Source: an uncultured Pseudomonadota bacterium
Lineage (GTDB): Bacteria > Pseudomonadota > Gammaproteobacteria > Burkholderiales > Usitatibacteraceae
Direction: 5' to 3'
Assembly: GCA_937898635.1 (NCBI GenBank)
Contig: CALEJW010000109.1
Coordinates: forward strand, 1 to 23,546
DNA length: 23,546 nt
Below are positions 1 to 6,605 of the stretch, one piece after another. Within the stretch, counting starts at the first letter, position 1; every line of letters starts with the position of its first letter. The translations under genes and the position numbers were made by a program. Under the pieces are notes generated by a model. It was given only the letters and a program-made list of their open reading frames with translations. It did not search any database and was not told the DNA's origin.

Positions 1-1625
1 ACGCCTTCCTGCCGGCGATCATCTCCTACATCGCGCTCTTCTACATCGTCCACCTCGAGGCGCTCAAGGCGGACCTGAAGGGCCTGCCGCGGCGCTCGCA
101 GGCGACGCTCGGCCAGCGCCTGCTCTCCTTCGCGACGACCGTCGCGGGCTTCTTCGTCCTCGCCGGCGCGGTCTACTACGGCATCGGCTGGATCAAGGTC
201 GCCTTCCCGGCCGCCGCGATCTACCTGGTGGGCGTGCTCCTCCTCGGCGCGTACGTGGGACTTCTCTGGTACGGCGCGCGCCAGCCCGAGCTCACGCTCG
301 ACGACCCGGAGGCGCCCGTCTTCGAGCTTCCGGAGACCGCGCCGACGCTGAAATCCGGCCTGCACTACCTCCTGTCGGTGGTCGTGCTCATCTGGTGCCT
401 GATGGTCGAGCAGCTCTCCCCGGGGCTCTCCGCCTTCTGGGCCACGCTCTTCATGATCCTGATCCTCGTCACGCAGCGCCCGCTCACCGCCTTCTTCCGC
501 GGCCGGGGCGGGTACGGCGCGGCGGTGAAGGTCGGCTTCCGGGAGCTCCTCGACGGGCTCGTGATCGGCGCGCGCAACATGATCGGCATCGGCGTGGCGA
601 CCGCGGCCGCGGGCATCATCGTGGGCACGGTCTCCCTCACCGGGATCGGGCTCGTGATGACCGAGCTCGTGGAGCTCATCTCGGGCGGCAACCTCATGGT
701 GATGCTGCTGCTGGTCGCGGTCATCAGCCTGATCCTCGGCATGGGCCTGCCGACGACGGCGAACTACATCGTCGTCTCGACCCTCATGGCGCCCGTCGTC
801 GTGGAACTGGGCGCGCAGTCGGGGCTGCTGGTGCCGCTCATCGCGGTGCACATGTTCGTCTTCTACTTCGGGCTCATGGCGGACGTGACGCCGCCGGTGG
901 GGCTCGCCTCCTTCGCGGCGGCCGCGATCGCCCGCACGGACCCGATCAAGACGGGCGTGACCGCGTTCTTCTACAGCATGCGCACGGCGATCCTGCCCTT
1001 CCTCTTCATCTTCAACACGCAGCTCCTGATGATCGGGATCGACTCGTGGTTCCACCTCGTGCTCACCATCGTGAGCGCGACCGTGGCGATGCTCGTCTTC
1101 GCCGCGGCCACGCAGGGCTACTTCTTCGTGAGGAGCCGCTGGTGGGAGTCCGTGGCGCTGCTCCTCGTCACCTTCACCCTCTTCCGGCCCGGGTTCTGGT
1201 GGGACATGGTCTATCCGCCCTTCGCGGAGGTGCCCGCCTCCGAGCTGATGAAGGTGGCCGAGGCGAAGCCCGCCAACGCGAACATGCGGGTGTGGGTCGA
1301 GGGCCAGACGATCGAGGGCAAGGAAGTGAAGAAGGGCGTCCTCCTGCCGATGGGCGCCCCGGGCCCCGCGCGCGAGCGCCTGAAGCGGATCGGCCTCACG
1401 GTGATGACCCTGGGCGACGAGGTGAGCGTCGGCGCCGTCGCCTTCGGCAGCCGCGCGGAGAAGCTGGGCCTGGAGAACGGCTTCAAGTTCACCGGGATCG
1501 AGGTGCCCGCCGAGCGCCCCGACAAGGAGTGGATGTTCCTGCCGGCCCTCGTCCTGCTGGGGCTGGTGATCGCGCTGCAGCGCGCCCGGCGCGGAAAGCC
1601 CGCGCCGGCGCCGGCGCAAACCTGA
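1..1625 (+). CDS. TRAP transporter fused permease subunit (4TM/12TM type), 5' truncated
   Basis: The frame is open from the left edge (first full codon at base 3) to the TGA at 1623-1625, giving about 540 visible residues; the true start is upstream. The protein is a chain of hydrophobic segments. It carries a DctM-type motif, LGMGLPTTANYIV, near visible residue 243, and a glycine-rich membrane stretch before it. After residue ~390 there is a soluble C-terminal extension beginning near RPGFWWDMVYPPF, which resembles the DUF3394 tail of fused TRAP permeases, and then one last membrane helix (~510-528). Family knowledge: such fused small-plus-large permeases work in the inner membrane with a TAXI-type periplasmic binding protein and use an ion gradient to import organic acids or similar solutes. 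The substrate cannot be read here. The binding protein is not in the window and may lie upstream. The usp gene follows after 11 nt. Confidence 0.9.
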   Translation, partial: AFLPAIISYIALFYIVHLEALKADLKGLPRRSQATLGQRLLSFATTVAGFFVLAGAVYYGIGWIKVAFPAAAIYLVGVLLLGAYVGLLWYGARQPELTLDDPEAPVFELPETAPTLKSGLHYLLSVVVLIWCLMVEQLSPGLSAFWATLFMILILVTQRPLTAFFRGRGGYGAAVKVGFRELLDGLVIGARNMIGIGVATAAAGIIVGTVSLTGIGLVMTELVELISGGNLMVMLLLVAVISLILGMGLPTTANYIVVSTLMAPVVVELGAQSGLLVPLIAVHMFVFYFGLMADVTPPVGLASFAAAAIARTDPIKTGVTAFFYSMRTAILPFLFIFNTQLLMIGIDSWFHLVLTIVSATVAMLVFAAATQGYFFVRSRWWESVALLLVTFTLFRPGFWWDMVYPPFAEVPASELMKVAEAKPANANMRVWVEGQTIEGKEVKKGVLLPMGAPGPARERLKRIGLTVMTLGDEVSVGAVAFGSRAEKLGLENGFKFTGIEVPAERPDKEWMFLPALVLLGLVIALQRARRGKPAPAPAQT

Positions 1626-1636
1626 AGGAAGCGACC

Positions 1637-2062
1637 ATGTTCAAGGACGTGCTCCTCGCCATAGACCTGAACGAGCCCGGGAGCTGGAAGCGGGCGCTGC
1701 CGGCGGCGCTGGAGTTGTGCAAGGCGGACGCCGCGACGCTGCACGTGATCACGGTGATGCCGTCGATCGACCCGAGCATCAGCCCCTACTTCCCCGAGGA
1801 CGCGAACCGCAAGATGCTGAAGAAGGCCGCGGACGAGCTGCGCGCCTTCGTGGCGAAGGAGGTCCCCGCGGGCGTGAGGACCCAGGACATCGTGGCCCAG
1901 GGCTCGATCTACCGCGAGATCCTCACGGCGGCCGAGGAGGTCGGGGCCGACATCGTCGTGATGGCCTCCCACAAGCCCGACGTCACGGACTACCTGCTCG
2001 GGGCGAACGCGGCCCACGTCGTGCGTCACTGCCCGCGCTCGGTGATGGTGGTCCGGGGCTGA
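1637..2062 (+). CDS. Universal stress protein (UspA family), TRAP-associated
   Basis: This encodes 141 residues, the usual length of a single-domain UspA protein. It opens with the typical first strand MFKDVLLAIDLNEPGS and ends with the strand RSVMVVRG. The nucleotide-binding region near residues 109-130 reads ASHKPDVTDYLLGANAAHVV, so the canonical G-x2-G-x9-G(S/T) pattern is degenerate and ATP binding is uncertain. The ATG at 1637 has a good ribosome-binding site, GAAGGA at 1624-1629, which overlaps the permease stop codon and points to translational coupling. Family knowledge: Usp proteins beside TRAP transporters (TeaD with TeaABC in Halomonas is the studied case) modulate transport activity. 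The same role here is an inference from position. Confidence 0.9.
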   Translation: MFKDVLLAIDLNEPGSWKRALPAALELCKADAATLHVITVMPSIDPSISPYFPEDANRKMLKKAADELRAFVAKEVPAGVRTQDIVAQGSIYREILTAAEEVGADIVVMASHKPDVTDYLLGANAAHVVRHCPRSVMVVRG

Positions 2063-2082
2063 GGTTCCGCGGCGCGGTGGCG

Positions 2083-2643
2083 CTAGAAGCCCACGCGCAG
2101 CACGGCATAGCCGACGTTGCCGCCCTGCGTGACGCCGGGAACGAAAGCGGCGATCAGTTCGACGTCGCGGTAGCGCAGCGTCGCCGTCGGCACCGCGCCC
2201 GGGACCGGCAAGCGGTTGCCGATGTCCTCGCGCGAGAACACGAACACGCTGAAGCCGAGCCCGCCCCGAAGCTCCCCCGCGAGCGGCCAGTACGTCGCCC
2301 AGTGGTAGCCGGCCAGGTACTGCGTCCGGAAATGGGAGTCCCGCGAGGCGATGGCGAACAGGGAATGGGTGTCGCCATCGGCGTCGACCACCGAGCGCCC
2401 GAATCCGCCGCCCCACGCGGCCTCGTTCAGCTCGTTGCGCCGGCGTTCCCGGCTGTAGGCCCAGGGCGCATGCCAGATCAGGCCGCTCGCGTAGAAATCA
2501 TCGCGTCCGTGGCGCAGCGCATCCCTCGATCGCTCGACCTTGTGCGCGACCAAGTCCCGCGCATCCTGCCACCAGCCCGCGCGCGCCGTTTCCGCGACGA
2601 AGCAAGCCGCGAGGCACGACGCCGTCACCCGGATCCCATCCAT
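2083..2643 (-). CDS. pagP: Lipid A palmitoyltransferase PagP
   Basis: This encodes 186 residues, the same length as the E. coli PagP precursor. Residues 1-~22 form a signal peptide ending ...ETARA. The mature part has the family blocks IWHAPWAYSRER (52-67), NEAAWGGGFGRS (73-84), RDSHF (101-105) and a closing GGNVGYAVLRVGF. The catalytic trio of E. coli PagP (His, Asp, Ser) aligns with His58, Asp102 and Ser103. Family knowledge: PagP is an eight-stranded outer-membrane barrel that moves a palmitate from phospholipid to lipid A, giving resistance to antimicrobial peptides. The ATG at 2643 is preceded by a GGGAG-type ribosome-binding site. The gene converges on usp, leaving only 20 bp between the stops. 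I see no convincing promoter or regulator site, and it could be reached by read-through from the tRNAs. Confidence 0.92.
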   Translation of the reverse strand: MDGIRVTASCLAACFVAETARAGWWQDARDLVAHKVERSRDALRHGRDDFYASGLIWHAPWAYSRERRRNELNEAAWGGGFGRSVVDADGDTHSLFAIASRDSHFRTQYLAGYHWATYWPLAGELRGGLGFSVFVFSREDIGNRLPVPGAVPTATLRYRDVELIAAFVPGVTQGGNVGYAVLRVGF

Positions 2644-2736
2644 GATCGACTCCCAGGGCTCTCGAGAGGATGACAAATGGTGCACCTTCCAGGCCGGCGC
2701 GGCGCACGGGACCGGAAGGTTCATCGGCAAGGGGGA

Positions 2737-2810
2737 TGGAGGCGGGGGTCGGAATCGAACCGGCGTAGACGGATTTGCAATCCGCTGCATAACCACTTTG
2801 CTACCCCGCC
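2737..2810 (-). tRNA. tRNA-Cys (GCA)
   Basis: This is a 74-nt cloverleaf read on the minus strand. The acceptor stem is GGCGGGG/CCCCGCC, the anticodon loop is TTGCAAA with anticodon GCA, and the T loop is TTCGATT. The 3' CCA is encoded (minus strand, 2739-2737). The T stem GCCGG/CCGAC has one C-A mismatch at its second pair. It lies downstream of tRNA-Gly and is probably cotranscribed with it. Confidence 0.97.
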
Positions 2811-2858
2811 CGGGGTGACCCTCGGCCCGACCGCGCCGACGGGTGCCTGAAACGCGAC

Positions 2859-2881
2859 GGGGGGAGGATCGACCTCCCCCC
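2859..2881 (-). other. Strong hairpin in the tRNA-Gly/tRNA-Cys spacer
   Basis: A perfect 9-bp inverted repeat, GGGGGGAGG (2859-2867) and CCTCCCCCC (2873-2881), surrounds a 5-nt loop. It lies in the 82-nt spacer between the two tRNAs. No T-run follows on the minus strand, so it does not look like an intrinsic terminator. A role in processing or stability of the tRNA precursor is possible but is inference. Confidence 0.6.
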
Positions 2882-2892
2882 GGAAGGGAAAC

Positions 2893-2968
2893 TGGAGCGG
2901 CAGAAGAGTCTCGAACTCTCGACCTCAACCTTGGCAAGGTTGCGCTCTACCAACTGAGCTACTGCCGC
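2893..2968 (-). tRNA. tRNA-Gly (GCC)
   Basis: This is a 76-nt cloverleaf on the minus strand. It has acceptor stem GCGGCAG/CTGCCGC, D arm GCTCAGTTGGTAGAGC, anticodon stem CAACC/GGTTG around loop TTGCCAA (anticodon GCC), T arm GAGAG-TTCGAGA-CTCTT, and an encoded 3' CCA. In many betaproteobacteria this tRNA lies directly after pgsA; here a two-gene unit separates them. Confidence 0.98.
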
Positions 2969-2980
2969 AAGAAGCCCCGG

Positions 2981-3010
2981 ATTATAGCGGTTCCCGGGGG
3001 GGCCGATCAA
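2981..3010 (-). promoter_or_regulatory. Sigma-70 promoter of the tRNA-Gly/tRNA-Cys unit
   Basis: On the minus strand a perfect -10 box TATAAT (2986-2981) lies 18 bp downstream of TTGATC (3010-3005), which matches the -35 consensus at four of six positions. The -10 ends 12 nt before the tRNA-Gly 5' end. The bases right after it, CCGGGGC, make a GC-rich discriminator of the kind found on stringently controlled stable-RNA promoters (inference). The -35 lies only 7 nt from the stop codon of the FecR gene. Confidence 0.72.
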
Positions 3011-3017
3011 CCTGGCG

Positions 3018-4598
3018 CTAGCGGCACCCCGTGCCCGTGCAGCGGAAGATGGCCGTGCCGGCGCTGCGTCCCGCGTCGCGGTCCACGGTCGCGTAGGTGA
3101 CGCCGAGGTTCTGGGCGCGGCTGCCGAGGAAGAGCCCGCTCACGGTGTAGGCGTCGATGGACCCCGAGGTGCCGCTGCACGCGCAGCTCCAGCGCCCGGC
3201 GTCGCGGCCCGAGACGGTGAAGCCCACGAAGCCCGAGCGCGCGGTGATCGGCGTCACCGGGATCGGCACCTCCCAGGTCACGGAATCGACCTCGTAGCGC
3301 AGGCCGCCCGTGAGCGCGCGCTGCAGGAAGTCCACGACGAAGAGCCCGTCGAGGAAGCGGCCCGCCACGCCCTGCCCGTTCGTCGGGCGCGTGCCGCCCG
3401 CGAACTCGTAGCGCACCGCCGTGGCGCCCGGCGAAAGCGTCCCGAAGAAGGATTCCGGCGTGAGGTTGCCGAAGAAGAAGTGCACGCCGGTATCGGGCTT
3501 GCCGGAGATCCCGCCCACCCGCACCGCCGCCTCGTCCGTCCAGCGGCCCCAGGTGACCGCGCCGTCGCCCTCGATCCGGCCGCTGTCGAGCACCGCCGCC
3601 GAAAGCCGGTCGCCCGCCACGGCGCCCGCGTTGAAGGCGAACTGCTCGAGCTTTCCGCGCTCGCCGTCGAGGACCACCACGGCGCTGCGTCCCCCGTCGA
3701 CCGTCGCGAGCTCCTGGAGCTCGCCCGTGAAGGCGGTGCCCGCCCCGAGGCCGGGGCCGAGGAGCGCGACGGAGCCGTCGGCGTCGCGAAGGTCCGCGGC
3801 GACGATGGGCGAGGCGGCCGAGCCGAGCACGGCCGTGGGCCGGAGGTTCGCCTGCGAGAACGCCTCGCGCGCGGCGGGCGGGAGGCTTCGCAGCGCCGCC
3901 TCGGCGCGCGCCGCGGCGAGGCGATCGGCGGCCTCGCGCCGCTCCTCCTGGCGCCTCGCCCTCGCTTCCAGCCGGTCGCGCAGGAAGCGGGGCCGACCCA
4001 GGAGCGGCTGCGGCGCCGTCTTCGCATCCCCCACGAAGAAGGCCTCGTCCACCCCCAGCTCCAGTTCGCCCCCCTCGTTCGCGACGGCGATGCGCCCGTC
4101 GAAGACCACGCCGTAGGTGCCGTCGGGCGCGGCTTCCCCCTCGCCCTCGAGGCAATCCTGCTGGCAGTGCACGACGGTGAATCCCGTCCCGCGGATGCCG
4201 ACGGTGGCCACGGGGGAGGCGAGCGTCCAGCGCTCGCGCCGCTGCTTGCCCACGAGCCCCGTGAGCACGCGCAAGCCCCCGCGCAGGAGGTTCAGCGCGA
4301 CCTGCGAGATCCCGTCGTCGGCGCCGGTGAAGACATAACCCGACAGCGCGATGCGGGAATTGGCGCGAATGGCGAGGATGCTCTGGTCGGTGAGGCGGAC
4401 CTGCACGGCGGAGGCCGCGCCCGTGACGATCGTGTCGCGAGCCTGCAGGGTCGAGCCCGCCACGAGCGCGAGTTCCCGGCCGTCGCGCAGGGCGCTCACC
4501 TCGCCCGCGGCGACGAGCACGCGCCCGGCCTCCTGGGCAGCCGCGAAGGAGCAGGCCGCGAGGGCGGCGAGGGCGAGGAGGAAGCGGCGCAGTCCCAT
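3018..4598 (-). CDS. Exported FecR-domain protein with TbpB-like C-terminal region
   Basis: This encodes 526 residues. The N-terminus MGLRRFLLALAALAACSFAAAQ is an export signal. It could be cleaved as a lipoprotein at Cys16 (lipobox LAAC) or by signal peptidase I after the AAA at 19-21. Residues ~45-190 form a FecR-type periplasmic domain, with RLTDQSILAIRANSRI and the hallmark SPVATVGIRGTGF (128-140). Residues 205-250 are a charged helical linker. The rest (~255-526) is beta-rich, with WGRWTD, YEFAGGTRPTNGQG and a GLFLGSRAQNLGVTYATVD block, recalling the eight-stranded barrels of TbpB-like proteins. No membrane anti-sigma architecture and no FecI-type sigma factor are present, so it is probably not a classic FecR regulator. 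It starts 10 nt after the TPR-barrel gene in the same direction. Product assignment is firm for FecR; the barrel is a resemblance by eye. Confidence 0.82.
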   Translation of the reverse strand: MGLRRFLLALAALAACSFAAAQEAGRVLVAAGEVSALRDGRELALVAGSTLQARDTIVTGAASAVQVRLTDQSILAIRANSRIALSGYVFTGADDGISQVALNLLRGGLRVLTGLVGKQRRERWTLASPVATVGIRGTGFTVVHCQQDCLEGEGEAAPDGTYGVVFDGRIAVANEGGELELGVDEAFFVGDAKTAPQPLLGRPRFLRDRLEARARRQEERREAADRLAAARAEAALRSLPPAAREAFSQANLRPTAVLGSAASPIVAADLRDADGSVALLGPGLGAGTAFTGELQELATVDGGRSAVVVLDGERGKLEQFAFNAGAVAGDRLSAAVLDSGRIEGDGAVTWGRWTDEAAVRVGGISGKPDTGVHFFFGNLTPESFFGTLSPGATAVRYEFAGGTRPTNGQGVAGRFLDGLFVVDFLQRALTGGLRYEVDSVTWEVPIPVTPITARSGFVGFTVSGRDAGRWSCACSGTSGSIDAYTVSGLFLGSRAQNLGVTYATVDRDAGRSAGTAIFRCTGTGCR

Positions 4599-4608
4599 GG
4601 CGGTTTCC

Positions 4609-5937
4609 CTAGCGCGTCTCGTAGCGCAGCCGCAGCGACGCGGCGCGCCGGCGGTATTCGTAGAGCTCGAGGTTCGAGCGGTTTCGCGCCTCCAGGAACT
4701 CCGCGCGCAGCGTGAGCGAGGGCGCGAAGCGCCAGGCGAGGCTCAGGTCGCCGGCGAGGTAGCGGTCCTCGCGCGTCGTCTGCAGGGCGAGGTCCGGCTC
4801 GAGGTAGTCGCTCGCCTGCCAGGACACCCCGGCCCCGAGCGTCCAGCCGCGCCAGGGGGAGATGCCCGCGGAGAGCCGCGTGCCGAGGAGGTCGCGGGAA
4901 AGGTCCTGGCGCTCGGCGAAGCGATTCTTCTCGCGCCCCGCGCTTGCCGTGAGTTCCACCTCCGGCCGCCAGGCCCCGGGCAGGAGGTGGCGCCAGCCCG
5001 CGGTGGCGGACAGGAAGTCGGCATCCCGCACCGCGTTCGCGCCTTCGTACACGAGCTTGCCGCCCTGCACTCCCGCGGAAAGGGCGTTGCGCCCGTCGGC
5101 GATCCAGGAGCCGTCGAGGGCGAGGCCGCGCACGCGCCGGTAGGGCTCTCCGCCCAGCTTCTGGTAGGCGAGGCTCGCCCCCGCCCGCCATCCCCAGGCG
5201 CCTTCGCGGCCGGCCGCGCCTACGCTCCCCGAATAGGTCGCCTGGTCGAAGTCCCCCACCTCCGGGTGCCGCGTCGCGTCGGCGCTCGCCGTGGCGAAGC
5301 CGGTCACGCCCTTTCCGAAGGGCGCGGTCACCCGGAAGCCCGCCCCCGCCTCCTGCGTGCGGTCGCCGCGGCGCAGGCCCGAATCGACGACGGTCACCGC
5401 GCCGAACACGGGCAGCGTGATCTCCGGGTTGTCCACGCCCGCGCGCGGGTTCGAATCGTGTCCCGCGCCGAGGGTGAAGTACGCCATGGCCGTGGGCTGG
5501 TAGCGGTCCGCCCGCGCCCGGATCGCCTCGAGGAACTCCTCGATCAGGGCCGCCACCGCGGGATCGGGCTTGCGCGAGAGCGCCGCCTCGAACTCCTCCC
5601 GGGCGCGCACATCCTCGCGCAGCGCGAAGTAGCCGCGCGCGAGTTCCAGGCGGGCCGCCTCGTGGTCCGGGAAATTGAGGAGGAAGCGCTCGAGCGCGAG
5701 CACACCCTCGGCGGGGTGGCCCGCGCGGATGGCCGCCACGCCGAAGGGAAGGTCGAAGGCGGGCTGGCCCAGGCTCCCGGGACTCTCGTGGCCGAGGCGG
5801 TAGGCCTCCCCGAACTTGCCACGGTCCAGGAGTGCCCGCAGCGCCTCGGGCGTCGCCGCCGCCGAAAGGGAGAGCGGCAGGAGGGCGAGGCTCGCCGCCA
5901 GCGCCGCACTCCGGATCGAGGAAAGCCGGGACATCAT
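4609..5937 (-). CDS. TPR-containing outer-membrane beta-barrel protein (Slam/DUF560-like?)
   Basis: This encodes 442 residues. A signal peptide (SLALLPLSLSAAA, ending ~28) is followed by a helical TPR-like region (30-145), for example AEGVLALERFLLNFPDHEAA and EDVRAREEFEAALSRKPDP. From residue ~150 to the end the pattern is alternating amphipathic strands (AYFTLGAGHDSN, ATAGWRHLL, LSLAWRFAPSLTLRAEF) ending RLRYETR, as in an outer-membrane barrel. TPR followed by a barrel matches surface-lipoprotein assembly modulators (Slam), and the downstream FecR/barrel gene could be its cargo. A general TPR porin is the alternative. Possible starts are the tandem ATGs at 5937 and 5934 or an ATG at 5967; none has a clear ribosome-binding site. 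I chose 5937 because it gives the shortest sensible signal peptide. Confidence 0.75.
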   Translation of the reverse strand: MMSRLSSIRSAALAASLALLPLSLSAAATPEALRALLDRGKFGEAYRLGHESPGSLGQPAFDLPFGVAAIRAGHPAEGVLALERFLLNFPDHEAARLELARGYFALREDVRAREEFEAALSRKPDPAVAALIEEFLEAIRARADRYQPTAMAYFTLGAGHDSNPRAGVDNPEITLPVFGAVTVVDSGLRRGDRTQEAGAGFRVTAPFGKGVTGFATASADATRHPEVGDFDQATYSGSVGAAGREGAWGWRAGASLAYQKLGGEPYRRVRGLALDGSWIADGRNALSAGVQGGKLVYEGANAVRDADFLSATAGWRHLLPGAWRPEVELTASAGREKNRFAERQDLSRDLLGTRLSAGISPWRGWTLGAGVSWQASDYLEPDLALQTTREDRYLAGDLSLAWRFAPSLTLRAEFLEARNRSNLELYEYRRRAASLRLRYETR

Positions 5938-5955
5938 TTCATGTAGCACATGAAA
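5937..5955. promoter_or_regulatory. Perfect dyad at the start of the TPR/FecR unit (possible operator)
   Basis: TTTCATGTAGCACATGAAA is a 7-bp perfect inverted repeat with a 5-bp spacer. It touches the first ATG of the TPR-barrel gene. A second, overlapping dyad, GTAGCA (5943-5948) with TGCTAC (5958-5963), shares its bases. The position suits a repressor site or an RNA hairpin masking the start codon; which one is unknown. Confidence 0.4.
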
Positions 5956-5985
5956 AATGCTACGCATCCAATTGATTTTCAGGCA

Positions 5986-6002
5986 TTTACCGGGATGGTA
6001 AA
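5986..6002. promoter_or_regulatory. Second dyad upstream of the TPR/FecR unit
   Basis: TTTACCGGGATGGTAAA is a 6-bp inverted repeat with a 5-bp spacer. It lies in the 83-bp gap between pgsA and the TPR-barrel gene, which is much richer in A+T than its surroundings. It may be an activator or repressor site, or a weak hairpin after pgsA. No T-run follows it. Confidence 0.3.
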
Positions 6003-6020
6003 GGCCCGCCCCCGGGAATG

Positions 6021-6602
6021 TCAATCGGCTCGGGGTGCCGCCGGCCGCATCGCCGCCCGCAGGTACACCACCATCGACCAGAGCGTGATGATCGCCGCCA
6101 CCCAGATGAGGACGCGCCCGACCGGGTTGGTGTGGAAGAGCCCGAAGAGCACGCCGTTGAAGAGGAGGAACGGGATCGCGACCAGCTGCGTGACCGTCTT
6201 CACCTTGCCGAGGATGTTCACCGCCACGCTCTTCGACTGCCCCACGTTCGCCATCCACTCGCGCAGCGCCGAGATGGTGATCTCGCGGCCGATGATGATG
6301 AGGGCGGCGAAGGGGTCCACGATGCCCTTCTCCGCCAGCACGATGAGCGCGGCGGCCACCATGAGCTTGTCGGCCACGGGGTCGAGGAAGGCGCCGAAGG
6401 AGGTGGTCTGGTTCCAGCGGCGCGCGAGGTAGCCGTCGGCCCAGTCGGTGATGGCCGCGGCGATGAAGATCCACATCGAGATCACGTTCGCCTCGCGCTC
6501 GGTAAGCCACTCGGCCGGGAAGTAGAGCACCGCCACGAAGAGCGGGATCGCGACGATGCGAAGCCAGGTGAGGAGGAGCGGAAGATTCAGCGGGACGGAC
6601 AC
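6021..6602 (-). CDS. pgsA: CDP-diacylglycerol-glycerol-3-phosphate 3-phosphatidyltransferase
   Basis: This encodes 193 residues, the usual PgsA length. It makes phosphatidylglycerol phosphate from CDP-diacylglycerol and glycerol 3-phosphate at the inner membrane, the committed step to phosphatidylglycerol and cardiolipin. The CDP-alcohol phosphotransferase motif D-x2-DG-x2-AR-x8-G-x3-D-x3-D is complete in the stretch from DWADGYLARRW to GAFLDPVADK (about residues 53-80). The N-terminus NLPLLLTWLRIVAIPLFV is typical, and several hydrophobic helices follow. The start is GTG at 6602, only 3 nt after the uvrC stop, so translation is probably coupled. The uvrC-pgsA order is the common one. Confidence 0.96.
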   Translation of the reverse strand: MSVPLNLPLLLTWLRIVAIPLFVAVLYFPAEWLTEREANVISMWIFIAAAITDWADGYLARRWNQTTSFGAFLDPVADKLMVAAALIVLAEKGIVDPFAALIIIGREITISALREWMANVGQSKSVAVNILGKVKTVTQLVAIPFLLFNGVLFGLFHTNPVGRVLIWVAAIITLWSMVVYLRAAMRPAAPRAD

Positions 6603-6605
6603 GAT

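Noticed and set aside
2684..2720. Inverted repeat ACCTTCC/GGAAGGT downstream of tRNA-Cys as a terminator
   Set aside because: The loop is long (23 nt) and no T-run follows on the minus strand, so it is too weak to call.
3018..4598. FecR protein as part of a FecI-FecR iron signalling pair
   Set aside because: No ECF sigma factor or TonB receptor is nearby, and the protein has an N-terminal export signal instead of a cytoplasmic anti-sigma domain and membrane helix.
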